Part shown: piece by piece, positions 7,900 to 15,321 of the stretch
How the letters are laid out: every line of letters begins with the position of its first letter
How positions within the stretch are numbered: position 1 is the stretch's first letter
NCBI GenBank assembly: GCA_964371725.1
Contig: CAYJNQ010000013.1
Location: forward strand, 1-44,184
Reading direction: 5' to 3'
Source: JAAYCI01 sp964371725
Lineage (GTDB): Bacteria; Bacillota; Clostridia; Oscillospirales; Ruminococcaceae
DNA: 44,184 nt
The notes under the pieces: generated by a model
Told to the model about the DNA's origin: nothing
The model's input: the letters and a program-made list of their open reading frames with translations, nothing else
The model's database searches: none
Program-made: the position numbers and the translations under genes

Positions 7900-8937
7900 T
7901 TACGGATGCATCATAATTTTAATCGCTTTTTTAGATAGTGCCAAGGCAAAAGCCTCTTCCATCTCGCTTAAGGGATAGTGTGTGGTGATGAGGGGTTCCA
8001 CCTGCACACGACCACTTTCCACGAGCTCTAAGCACTCGTTAAACTCTTCGCGCGTGTAGCAAATGGTGCCCATGATGTCCACTTCGCTGCGCACCACTTT
8101 GCCCAGGTTCATCGGTACCGGTGCATGGAACAAACCCGTTAAGGCATAGCACCCTTTCTTGCGTAGGCACTGCATGGCAATGTCGGCCAGCGGCACGGCA
8201 CCGGCGCAGTCTTGCACAAAGTCGCACATCGCACCGTTTGTAATTTCGCGCACACGCTCTACAATGTCCTCTTTCGAGCCGTTGATGGTATAATTTGCAC
8301 CAAACTGCCTTGCAAGCTCCAGGCGTTTTTCATCCACATCGGCACCCACGCAAATGATGTTTTTCACGCCACGCAGTTTCAAAAGTTGCACGGCATACAG
8401 GCCAATAGGGCCGGGCCCCAGCACCATCACCGTGTCGTTCAGGTTTAGCCGCATGGCCTTCACCGTGCGATAGGCCGAAGCCACGGGGTCAATAGAGGCG
8501 CCAAGGTCATAGGAAGTTTCGTCTTTCAACTTCACACAGGTTTTCGCAGGCACACGCACATATTCGGCGAAGGCGCCGTCCACGTGGATGCCGGTTTCAA
8601 CCAAATGGTCACACAAGCTCTCGTTGCCCTCGATGCAGTGTTTGCAGTTGCCGCAGCCGATTACGAGGCAGGATGTGATTCTGTCTCCCACTTTGAAATC
8701 CGGCACGCCGGGCATATCGGCCACACGTGCGCCCACTTCCACCACATCACCTGCAAATTCGTGCCCGGGAATCATGGGCCAAGGAATCTCGCGCGTACCG
8801 GACAAAATGGGCAAGTCCGAACCGCAGATACCCACCGATTTCACACGGATGAGCAAATCTTCTTCCCTGCACACCGGGCGGTCTTGTTCCCCGATGGCGA
8901 AGCCCTCACCGGGCCTTTCTTTTACCACTGCAAGCAT
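7900..8937 (-). CDS. Zinc-dependent medium-chain alcohol dehydrogenase (threonine/sorbitol dehydrogenase-like)
   Basis: A 345-residue cytosolic MDR oxidoreductase. The catalytic zinc site has Cys38 (GICGSD) and His59-Glu60 (PGHEFAG). The structural zinc loop is CGNCKHCIEGNESLC. The Rossmann fold follows with VLGPGPIGLYAVQLLK and an acidic end of beta-2 (ADVDEKR) that suggests NAD. The closest groups by eye are L-threonine 3-dehydrogenase and polyol dehydrogenases, so it probably oxidises a secondary alcohol. It starts after AGAGGAG, 22 bp downstream of the SDR stop, in the middle of the operon. The exact substrate is not recognisable. Confidence 0.85.
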   Translation of the reverse strand: MLAVVKERPGEGFAIGEQDRPVCREEDLLIRVKSVGICGSDLPILSGTREIPWPMIPGHEFAGDVVEVGARVADMPGVPDFKVGDRITSCLVIGCGNCKHCIEGNESLCDHLVETGIHVDGAFAEYVRVPAKTCVKLKDETSYDLGASIDPVASAYRTVKAMRLNLNDTVMVLGPGPIGLYAVQLLKLRGVKNIICVGADVDEKRLELARQFGANYTINGSKEDIVERVREITNGAMCDFVQDCAGAVPLADIAMQCLRKKGCYALTGLFHAPVPMNLGKVVRSEVDIMGTICYTREEFNECLELVESGRVQVEPLITTHYPLSEMEEAFALALSKKAIKIMMHP

Positions 8938-8959
8938 GTTGTCTCCTCTTTTCTATCGC

Positions 8960-9748
8960 TTAGTCTTGCAAACCCATGGCACCCGTTTCCGGCAGGGTAA
9001 GGGCGCCGTCGATGAGCACCTCTGTGCCCGTGATGTAGGCGGCCTCGTCCGAGGCCAAGAATGCGGCCAGATAGCCGATTTCTTTCGGTTCACCCAAACG
9101 GCCGATGGGCACTCTTGCCGCAATGCCGTCGATGACACTTTGCGGGTCTTTTGCGTTCGATTCCTCGGCGCTGTGGCGCACCATGGGCGTTAGGATATAG
9201 CCGGGTATAATGGCATTGGCCGTGATGCCGTAGCGGGCCACATCCATGGCCGTTGTTTTGGTAAAGGCCAACACCGCACCCTTTGTCATGCCGTAGGCCA
9301 TCATGCCCGGGTCCGACACACGCGGCCCCGTTACCGAGGACATGTTCACAATGCGTCCGTAGCGCCGCTCTATCATATGGTTGATAAGGGCTTTGGTGCA
9401 GTTCCACACGCCCACCACGTTCACTTTATAGTGGCGGTCGCGCAGCTCATCATCCATGTTGCGCACATCGATGAAGCGCGCGATGCCTGCGTTGTTCACA
9501 AGAATGTCCACATGGCCAAAGCGCTCGATGAACCCGTCGGCCGCCTTTTTCACGGCCTCATAGTCTGTGATGTCCACCTGGCAAGCTATGGCGGCCTCGC
9601 CAATGGATTTTGCCGTCTCGTGCACTTTGTCGCTGATGTCTACCAAAATTACCGTGGCACCTTTTTCGGCCATCACGCGGGCAATGCCCTCGCCGTTGCC
9701 CATGGCAGCCCCCGTGATGAAGGCCACTTTACCGCTGAGTGTTCCCAT
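8960..9748 (-). CDS. Short-chain dehydrogenase/reductase (SDR)
   Basis: A 262-residue classical SDR. It has the cofactor motif TGAAMGNGEG, Asp after beta-2 (ILVDISDK, favouring NAD), NNAG, the catalytic Ser in NMSSVTG and the YGMTK (YxxxK) pair, and a C-terminal ITGTEVLIDGA. The start is taken at ATG 9748 because GAGG in AGAGGTGG is well placed for it; the ATG at 9754 sits too close. It lies 25 bp after the GcvPB-like stop and 22 bp before the MDR start. Together with the MDR it offers two consecutive or parallel NAD-linked oxidations. Substrate unknown. Confidence 0.88.
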   Translation of the reverse strand: MGTLSGKVAFITGAAMGNGEGIARVMAEKGATVILVDISDKVHETAKSIGEAAIACQVDITDYEAVKKAADGFIERFGHVDILVNNAGIARFIDVRNMDDELRDRHYKVNVVGVWNCTKALINHMIERRYGRIVNMSSVTGPRVSDPGMMAYGMTKGAVLAFTKTTAMDVARYGITANAIIPGYILTPMVRHSAEESNAKDPQSVIDGIAARVPIGRLGEPKEIGYLAAFLASDEAAYITGTEVLIDGALTLPETGAMGLQD

Positions 9749-9773
9749 GTCCATCCACCTCTTTTTCGAATGC

Positions 9774-11324
9774 TTAGTTTTTGTCGATGTATTTGCGATA
9801 GGCACGCAGGGTGGTGGCAAAGCGTGCCACATCCGACAAGTCGCCCTCCACAATCTGTGTTGCCAAGGCGGAATTATGCGGCGCCGTTTTCACAATATCC
9901 GGGTTTTCGTAGGCCTCTTTGGCAATGGATTTGAACGCAGCCACATACTCGTCGATGTCGTCTTTTGAGTAGGTTTCCACAGGCTCCGGTGTGAACGGCT
10001 CCGGAATGATGCGCGGGTGGTGGCTGGCAAAGTAATCTTGGAAGCCATAGTCCACAATGCGGCGGCAGATGTCGTCTGTGGTCACGCCGGTTTTGTCCAT
10101 GAGTTCCTGCCAGCTCAAACGTGCCTGTTCCAAGCGATACACGCCGTCTGCATAAGGCATGGTAAGCCCTTCAATTTCCAAAAGGCCTTTGAGCATATAG
10201 TTGTTGTTCAAAATGGATAGCTCTGCCACCTGTTTCAGGCCCTCTTGGCCCAGGCTGTGAATGTAGGCATAGGCACGCACCACCACGGGCGGAACGCCAT
10301 AGAATTTGCGCAGTTTTCCAATGCTGTCCGGCTCGTTGTAATCAAGGTGATACTGCCCACCATCGAACCGCACAATGGGAACCGGTAGATATTTTTCCAG
10401 TTTTTTCACAACACCCTGCGCGCCGGCCCCGGGGCCTTGCGAGCCGTGCGGGGAAGAGAAGGACTTGTGCAGGTTGTAGTGGCACATATCAAACCCGGCC
10501 TCTTTGGCACGTGTTAGGCAGAACAGGCCGTTTAGGTTGGCCTGGTCGTAGCTGCAAAGGCCGCCCACGGCGTGCACGGCATCCACATATTCTTTGATGT
10601 GTGGGTTGAACAGGCCCGTGTCCTCCGGGTTTGTAATCAGCAGGCCCGCCGTGCGTTTCGATACCGCTTTTTTCAAAGCCTCAAGGCTTGGGTAACCCGT
10701 TTCGTCCGGCATAAGGGTAATCACCTTGTATCCGGCCGTTGCCGCAGCGCCCGGGTTGCCGGGATGGCTGAGCATGGTGGTGATGATTTCATCGCGCACA
10801 TCACCCTCGCCGTTTGCCTCGTGGTAGGCACGAATTAAGGAAATGTTGGAATAGATGGCCTGTGTGCCGCCCGAAGGCTGCAGCGAAAAGGCATCCATGC
10901 CGGAGATCTCTTTTAAATATTCCTGCGTGTCATAGAAGATGCGCAAGATGCCCTGCAAGGTCTCTTCGGGTTGGTAAGGATGCAGCTCCGTCAATTTGGG
11001 GCTGGCAAGAATTTGCTCATGCACCTTTGGGCTGTATTTCATGGTGCAAGTGCCAAGGCCGATGTCGATGTTTAAATCGGTGCCGATGGTCTCTTGCGAA
11101 AGGCGTAAAAAGTGGCGCAGAACCTGCATTTGGCTCAGTTCCGGCAACTTTGGTGCCGCTTTTCGGGCAAGGCCGCTCGGAATCAGGCTTTGAACATCGC
11201 ATTGCACTTCGGGCTCCACTTCGCTGATGATTACACCGCGCTCGCCCGGGTTTCCCATATCCATGATGAAAGGCTCGTCCCAACGTGCCTGGTGGAAATT
11301 TCGTTTTGTGTTGATTTTTCCCAT
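9774..11324 (-). CDS. gcvPB: Glycine dehydrogenase (decarboxylating) subunit 2-like, divergent
   Basis: A 516-residue PLP fold-type I protein matching the C-terminal half of the glycine cleavage P-protein. The PLP lysine is Lys287 in NLHKSFSSPHG, followed by GPGAGAQGV, and the N-terminal part has GLGTCTMKYSPK. Some normally invariant blocks differ. The HGTNPASA-type loop reads HPGNPGAAA (His187), YDGANLNA reads YDQANLNG, and the GVDTGFYPLGSCTMKY region reads GTDLNIDIGLGTCTMKY. It begins 5 bp after the subunit 1 stop (tight coupling). No gcvT, gcvH or lpd is present nearby. It could be a true glycine decarboxylase subunit of an unusual branch or an enzyme for another amino acid. Confidence 0.75.
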   Translation of the reverse strand: MGKINTKRNFHQARWDEPFIMDMGNPGERGVIISEVEPEVQCDVQSLIPSGLARKAAPKLPELSQMQVLRHFLRLSQETIGTDLNIDIGLGTCTMKYSPKVHEQILASPKLTELHPYQPEETLQGILRIFYDTQEYLKEISGMDAFSLQPSGGTQAIYSNISLIRAYHEANGEGDVRDEIITTMLSHPGNPGAAATAGYKVITLMPDETGYPSLEALKKAVSKRTAGLLITNPEDTGLFNPHIKEYVDAVHAVGGLCSYDQANLNGLFCLTRAKEAGFDMCHYNLHKSFSSPHGSQGPGAGAQGVVKKLEKYLPVPIVRFDGGQYHLDYNEPDSIGKLRKFYGVPPVVVRAYAYIHSLGQEGLKQVAELSILNNNYMLKGLLEIEGLTMPYADGVYRLEQARLSWQELMDKTGVTTDDICRRIVDYGFQDYFASHHPRIIPEPFTPEPVETYSKDDIDEYVAAFKSIAKEAYENPDIVKTAPHNSALATQIVEGDLSDVARFATTLRAYRKYIDKN

Positions 11325-11328
11325 GTGT

Positions 11329-12747
11329 CTAGCCCCCCACCTTTTCGGCAAGCACACTTGCCAGTTTGTCTATCTGCGCTTTGCTTGTAATCTCTGTTAC
11401 GGCGAACAGGGCACACTCACCCAGCTGCGGAAAATCTTTTTTGAGGCTCACGCCGCCGAAAATTTTCTCGTTCAACAAAATGGCGTTTATCTCTTCCACG
11501 CTTTTTCCCGTTCCGGAAAAATCTACGAGTACTTCTTGGAAGTTGGCCGCGCCAAGCGGGTTCACACGAAGCCCCTTTACCCCGGACAATTTCTTCTGTA
11601 AATAGGCCAGTTTTTGCAAAATATTCTCGCCCAATTCGCGCATTCCCTGGGGCCCCATCAGCGAAAGATAAACAGCTGCTGTAATGCCCCAAAGGCCGGT
11701 TTCGGTGCCAAAATATTCGTTGGCTTTTTCACGTGCGCCGTGGCTGCAGCGGTGGTTCAAAGAACGGCCCCAGCCGTATTCGCCCTCGTTTTGGGTGCGG
11801 CAAATGCCATACATATAGGTGGGGAATTGCTGAATATAACGCTCTTCGCTGGGGCTTGCAATGAAACCTGCACAACCGCCGCCAAAGTGCATGTGCATCC
11901 CCAAGGGTTGAATTTCGCCGCAGGCAATGTCGGCCCCGTAGTTTGCCGGCGCTTCAATTACGCCCAAGGAAGCCACTTCCGGCTGCACCACCACCATGGC
12001 ACCCGCATCGTGTGCGGCCTTGGCAATGGCCGCAGCTCCGGTTTCAAAAAAACCGAGGTAGCTTGGGTTTTCAAAGAACACGGCCGCCGTTTTTTCCCCG
12101 GCCAATTTTTCGCCCAAGTCGTCCAAATCCATCAAACCCGTTTGCGCATTGCTTTTTATCTGCACAATGTCTGCAATGTGGCCACTGTAATCTTTAAGTT
12201 GCGAAAGCACCTCGGGGTTCATGGTGCTTGGCACCAGCAGGCGGTTGCGCTGTGCATTGCCCCCGGCCTCTTGTATACGCATAGCCATGCGCAACGCCGA
12301 GTTTACAGCCTGGCCACCATCGTAGTTTGTGTAGCTCACCACGTCCATGTCAAGCAGTTCTCCCATCATGGAGGTATACTCGAAGATGGCCTGCATCTTG
12401 CCGTGGTCGGAATAGGTATCACCGCAGTAGCCGGTTAAAAATTCTGCACGCCCGTTTATCTCGTCGCACACGGCCGGCACATGGTGCTTATAGCATCCGG
12501 CACCCAAAAAGGAGGCATACTCGTCTGTGTCTCCATTTTCGTTTAAAACACCCGATACAAATTGTTTAAGTTCGTATTCACCCAAGATGGGCGTGGGCAA
12601 ATTCATCTCCCCTTCAAAACGCAAATCCCCTTTGATGGTTGTGCTGTAAAGCTCCTCCACCGATGCAATGCCCAAAGCATCGAGCATGGATTGTTTCACC
12701 GCCGGCACACTGTTTGGCATATACGGATGTACAAATGGTTTCTTCAT
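11329..12747 (-). CDS. gcvPA: Glycine dehydrogenase (decarboxylating) subunit 1-like, divergent
   Basis: A 472-residue partner subunit corresponding to the N-terminal half of P-protein. Family landmarks are MPNSVPAVKQSMLDALGIAS, SFLGAGCYKHHVPAV and MQAIFEYTSMMGELLDMDV. Divergence is clear: the usual YTPYQPEISQG loop reads YCGDTYSDHG and the NASMYDGATA loop reads SYTNYDGGQA. It is the first gene of the operon, transcribed from the promoter at 12900-12929 with a leader of about 145 nt. I find no glycine-riboswitch consensus in that leader. Heterodimer with the next gene is expected by homology; the substrate is open. Confidence 0.75.
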   Translation of the reverse strand: MKKPFVHPYMPNSVPAVKQSMLDALGIASVEELYSTTIKGDLRFEGEMNLPTPILGEYELKQFVSGVLNENGDTDEYASFLGAGCYKHHVPAVCDEINGRAEFLTGYCGDTYSDHGKMQAIFEYTSMMGELLDMDVVSYTNYDGGQAVNSALRMAMRIQEAGGNAQRNRLLVPSTMNPEVLSQLKDYSGHIADIVQIKSNAQTGLMDLDDLGEKLAGEKTAAVFFENPSYLGFFETGAAAIAKAAHDAGAMVVVQPEVASLGVIEAPANYGADIACGEIQPLGMHMHFGGGCAGFIASPSEERYIQQFPTYMYGICRTQNEGEYGWGRSLNHRCSHGAREKANEYFGTETGLWGITAAVYLSLMGPQGMRELGENILQKLAYLQKKLSGVKGLRVNPLGAANFQEVLVDFSGTGKSVEEINAILLNEKIFGGVSLKKDFPQLGECALFAVTEITSKAQIDKLASVLAEKVGG

Positions 12748-12899
12748 AAGATACTTATCCCTTTCTGTCTTATATATGAACCCGCCAAAGTAAAGACATT
12801 GGAAAGCTTCTGTCTCTGCCTCTTCAAACCCAAGCCTTTAATAGAAAAGCATCGAATTCATTTTGTACTCATGCGCAGAGTCTAGCTTTCATGCTTTTC

Positions 12900-12929
12900 A
12901 GTATAATGTGCACATTAACGGAATGTCAA
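12900..12929 (-). promoter_or_regulatory. Promoter of the P-protein/dehydrogenase/symporter operon
   Basis: On the minus strand a perfect TTGACA (12929-12924) is followed after 18 bp by TATACT (12905-12900). The predicted start near 12893 gives a ~145-nt leader before gcvPA. Confidence 0.7.
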
Positions 12930-13234
12930 GTTTTATATTTTTATACTTTTTGCCAAAACTTTATCGCAATGGCTTGTGCAACTTTACCAATAAAACCGGT
13001 GTTTTTTGATAAAATTGCGATTTTTTAGTGTTTCAAACCTTCCACCTAAGGTCAATGTCTGGGCATTTTGGGGCCAATTTGGGCTTATTTAGCACACAAA
13101 ACACGTGCACCTTCCCTTGGCAGGAAGGTTTCTTTGCCACAGCTCCCTCTTTTTTTTGAATATCGCGTTCAAAAAGCCCCAATTTAGCCGTTTTTTGGGC
13201 GTTTTACACAAAGATTCGGCTTCGATTTTTCCAT

Positions 13235-13304
13235 TTGACATTCCCACCTTGTATAGCTCTATACTTAAAATTGCCTATACAGAGCTTTGAAAATACGGTA
13301 TAGT
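13235..13304 (+). promoter_or_regulatory. Promoter and palindromic operators of the propionate cluster
   Basis: TTGACA (13235-13240) and TATACT (13260-13265) are 19 bp apart. The perfect dyad GTATAG-CT-CTATAC (13251-13264) covers the -10. Further half-sites CTATAC (13275-13280) and GTATAG (13298-13303) lie just downstream, and AGCTCT/AGAGCT (13255-13260, 13281-13286) add symmetry. A dimeric regulator binding here is likely. The 19-bp spacer is typical of MerR-regulated promoters and a MerR gene ends this cluster, but the dyad is centred near the -10 rather than mid-spacer, so that link is only a suggestion. Confidence 0.6.
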
Positions 13305-13404
13305 GTAGATGGTGAAGGAACCTATTTTGGTGAAGGTTCTGGCCCATCATTCTTTCATTCTCTATTTATATACCCTTATATTATACACTAGGGGAGGATA
13401 TCGT

Positions 13405-14853
13405 ATGCACAGCGAACCACGTATATTAAAACAAAGCCTCATGGAAAAAGTGATGACGGCCGAGCAGGCCGCAACACTTGTTCAAAACGGCATGACGGTT
13501 GCCACCAGCGGTTTTTCGCCGGCGGGGCACCCAAAAGCCGTGCCCCTTGCGCTGGCACAGCGCGCCAAAGCCGGCGAAGAGGTGGGCATCACGCTCATCA
13601 CGGGCGCCTCGGTGGGCGGCGAGCTTGACACCGCCTTGGCCGAAGCCGGCGTCATTCGTCGCCGCTATGCTTACCAAACCGACAAAACCCTGCGCGATGC
13701 CATCAACTGCGGCAAGGTTCAGTTTGCGGATATGCACCTAAGCCATGTGCCCGTGTGGGTGAAAAACGGCTTTTTCGGAAACATCGATCTCGCCGTCATC
13801 GAGGCCGTTTGCATCGATGAAGAGGGACATATTTACCCCTCCACTTCAGGGGGCATCACCAATGTGGCCGTGCAATCGGCCGATAAGGTAATCATCGAAG
13901 TGAATGCTGCCCAGCCGCTTTCTCTCATGGGCCTGCACGACATTTACAGCATTGAACCGCCGCCCAACACACAACCCATCCCACTCACCAAATCGAACGA
14001 GCGCATCGGCAAACCCTACCTCACCTGTCCGCCCGAAAAAATTGCGGCCATTGTGCTCACCGATTTGCCCGACATCACAAACCCGGTCACCCCCATCGAC
14101 GAAACCTCGCAGAAGATGGCGCAAAATCTCATCGGGTTTTTAGAAAGCGAAGTTGAAAAGGGACGTCTTCCCGAAAATTTGTTGCCCTTGCAATCCGGCG
14201 TGGGCAGTGTGGCAAACGCCGTGCTCGGCGGCCTGCTCCACTCGAAATTCCGCCACCTCAACATCTATACAGAAGTGCTGCAAGACTCGGTGCTAGACCT
14301 TTTGGACGCCGGCATTGTCGATTCGGCTTCCACCACGGCGCTCACGCTCTCGCCGGAAAAATTGCCCGGGTTTTTCAAGAATTTCGAACAATACAAAGAC
14401 AAAATCATCATTCGCCCGCAGGAGCTTAGCAACAACCCCGAAATCATCCGCCGCCTTGGCATCATCGCCATGAACACAGCCATCGAGGCCGATATCTACG
14501 GCAATGTCAATTCCACACACATAGGCGGAACGCGCCTTATGAATGGCATCGGCGGCTCGGGCGATTTCACGCGAAACGGCTTTTTGTCCATCTTCACCAC
14601 GGCCTCCACGGCCAAGGGCGGCAGCATTTCCAGCATTGTGCCTGCCGTAAGCCACCTAGACCACAACGAACACAGCGTCATGGCCATTGTCACAGAACAA
14701 GGTGTGGCCGATTTGCGCACACTGTCTCCCGTGGAGAGAGCGCACGCCATCATCGAAAACTGCGCGCACCCAAGCTTCAAGCCCATGCTGTGGGAGTATC
14801 TTGAAAAAGCCACCGAACATTGTGGCCATCACATTCCACTTCCCCCCAAATAA
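13405..14853 (+). CDS. Acetyl-CoA hydrolase/transferase family CoA-transferase (propionyl-CoA:succinate type)
   Basis: A 482-residue class I CoA transferase of the Cat1/ScpC/AarC family. It has the N-terminal SGFSPAGHPKAVP coenzyme A loop, the catalytic glutamate Glu290 in YTEVLQDS, and GGSGDFTRNG and VTEQGVADLR near the C-terminus. Family members move CoA between succinate, acetate and propionate. Given the downstream methylmalonyl-CoA genes, a propionyl-CoA:succinate (or acetate:succinate) transferase closing the propionate cycle is the best inference. ATG 13405 is chosen because GGGGAGGA (13391-13397) precedes it; an earlier ATG at 13309 has no ribosome site and adds non-homologous residues. 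It is the first gene of the cluster. Confidence 0.88.
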   Translation: MHSEPRILKQSLMEKVMTAEQAATLVQNGMTVATSGFSPAGHPKAVPLALAQRAKAGEEVGITLITGASVGGELDTALAEAGVIRRRYAYQTDKTLRDAINCGKVQFADMHLSHVPVWVKNGFFGNIDLAVIEAVCIDEEGHIYPSTSGGITNVAVQSADKVIIEVNAAQPLSLMGLHDIYSIEPPPNTQPIPLTKSNERIGKPYLTCPPEKIAAIVLTDLPDITNPVTPIDETSQKMAQNLIGFLESEVEKGRLPENLLPLQSGVGSVANAVLGGLLHSKFRHLNIYTEVLQDSVLDLLDAGIVDSASTTALTLSPEKLPGFFKNFEQYKDKIIIRPQELSNNPEIIRRLGIIAMNTAIEADIYGNVNSTHIGGTRLMNGIGGSGDFTRNGFLSIFTTASTAKGGSISSIVPAVSHLDHNEHSVMAIVTEQGVADLRTLSPVERAHAIIENCAHPSFKPMLWEYLEKATEHCGHHIPLPPK

Positions 14854-14889
14854 ACAAAACATTTTTTATAATTTAAAGGAGGTCCACCC

Positions 14890-15291
14890 ATGAAACCACT
14901 TCGTATCGACCACATCGGAATTGCCGTGCCCAATTTGCAAGAGGCCATTGAAACCTATGAGGCGCTGGGTCTCAGCGTGGCCGGTATTGAAGAGGTGCAA
15001 GAGCAGAAGGTGCGCGTGGCATTTTTGCCCTGCGGAGACAGTGAGATAGAGCTTTTGGAAAGCACCTCGGAAGACGGCCCCATCGCCAAATTTTTGGAGA
15101 AAAAGGGCCCCGGCATCCAGCACATTGCCCTGCGTGTGGACAACATTGAAAACGCCATTGCCGAAATGCAGGAAAAAGGCTGGCGCATGATAGACGAAGC
15201 CCCACGCTACGGCGCGGGCGGTGCCAGCATTGCTTTTGCGCACCCCAAAAGCACCGGCGGCGTGCTTTTAGAGCTTTCGCAGCGAGACTGA
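14890..15291 (+). CDS. mce: Methylmalonyl-CoA epimerase
   Basis: A 133-residue vicinal-oxygen-chelate fold enzyme converting (S)- to (R)-methylmalonyl-CoA. Metal-ligand blocks are visible: IDHIGIAVPNL (His), KVRVAFLPCGDSEIELLE (Glu), GIQHIALRVDNI (His) and the C-terminal GGVLLELSQ (Glu). Length is normal. AAAGGAGG lies 8 nt upstream. It sits between the CoA transferase and the carboxyltransferase subunit, as in many propionate clusters. Confidence 0.95.
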   Translation: MKPLRIDHIGIAVPNLQEAIETYEALGLSVAGIEEVQEQKVRVAFLPCGDSEIELLESTSEDGPIAKFLEKKGPGIQHIALRVDNIENAIAEMQEKGWRMIDEAPRYGAGGASIAFAHPKSTGGVLLELSQRD

Positions 15292-15321
15292 GTATCTTTT
15301 GTATTATAAGGAGGAAGAGGC

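Larger units (their letters stand above)
12748..13404. other. 657-bp divergent intergenic region
   Basis: This gene-free stretch separates the leftward P-protein operon from the rightward propionate cluster. It holds a minus-strand promoter (12900-12929) and a plus-strand promoter/operator (13235-13304). It also has several inverted repeats: ATCGCAAT (12963-12970) / ATTGCGAT (13014-13021) followed by T6, the hairpin ACCTTCC (13109-13115) / GGAAGGT (13123-13129), and an AAAAGCCC/GGGC-GTTTT pair around 13173-13205. The direct repeat TGGTGAAGG occurs at about 13309 and 13329. I see no convincing small gene or known riboswitch. Confidence 0.6.

Noticed and set aside
12748..12893. Glycine riboswitch in the leader of the P-protein operon
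   Set aside because: I looked for the conserved glycine-aptamer blocks and did not find them in the 145-nt leader.
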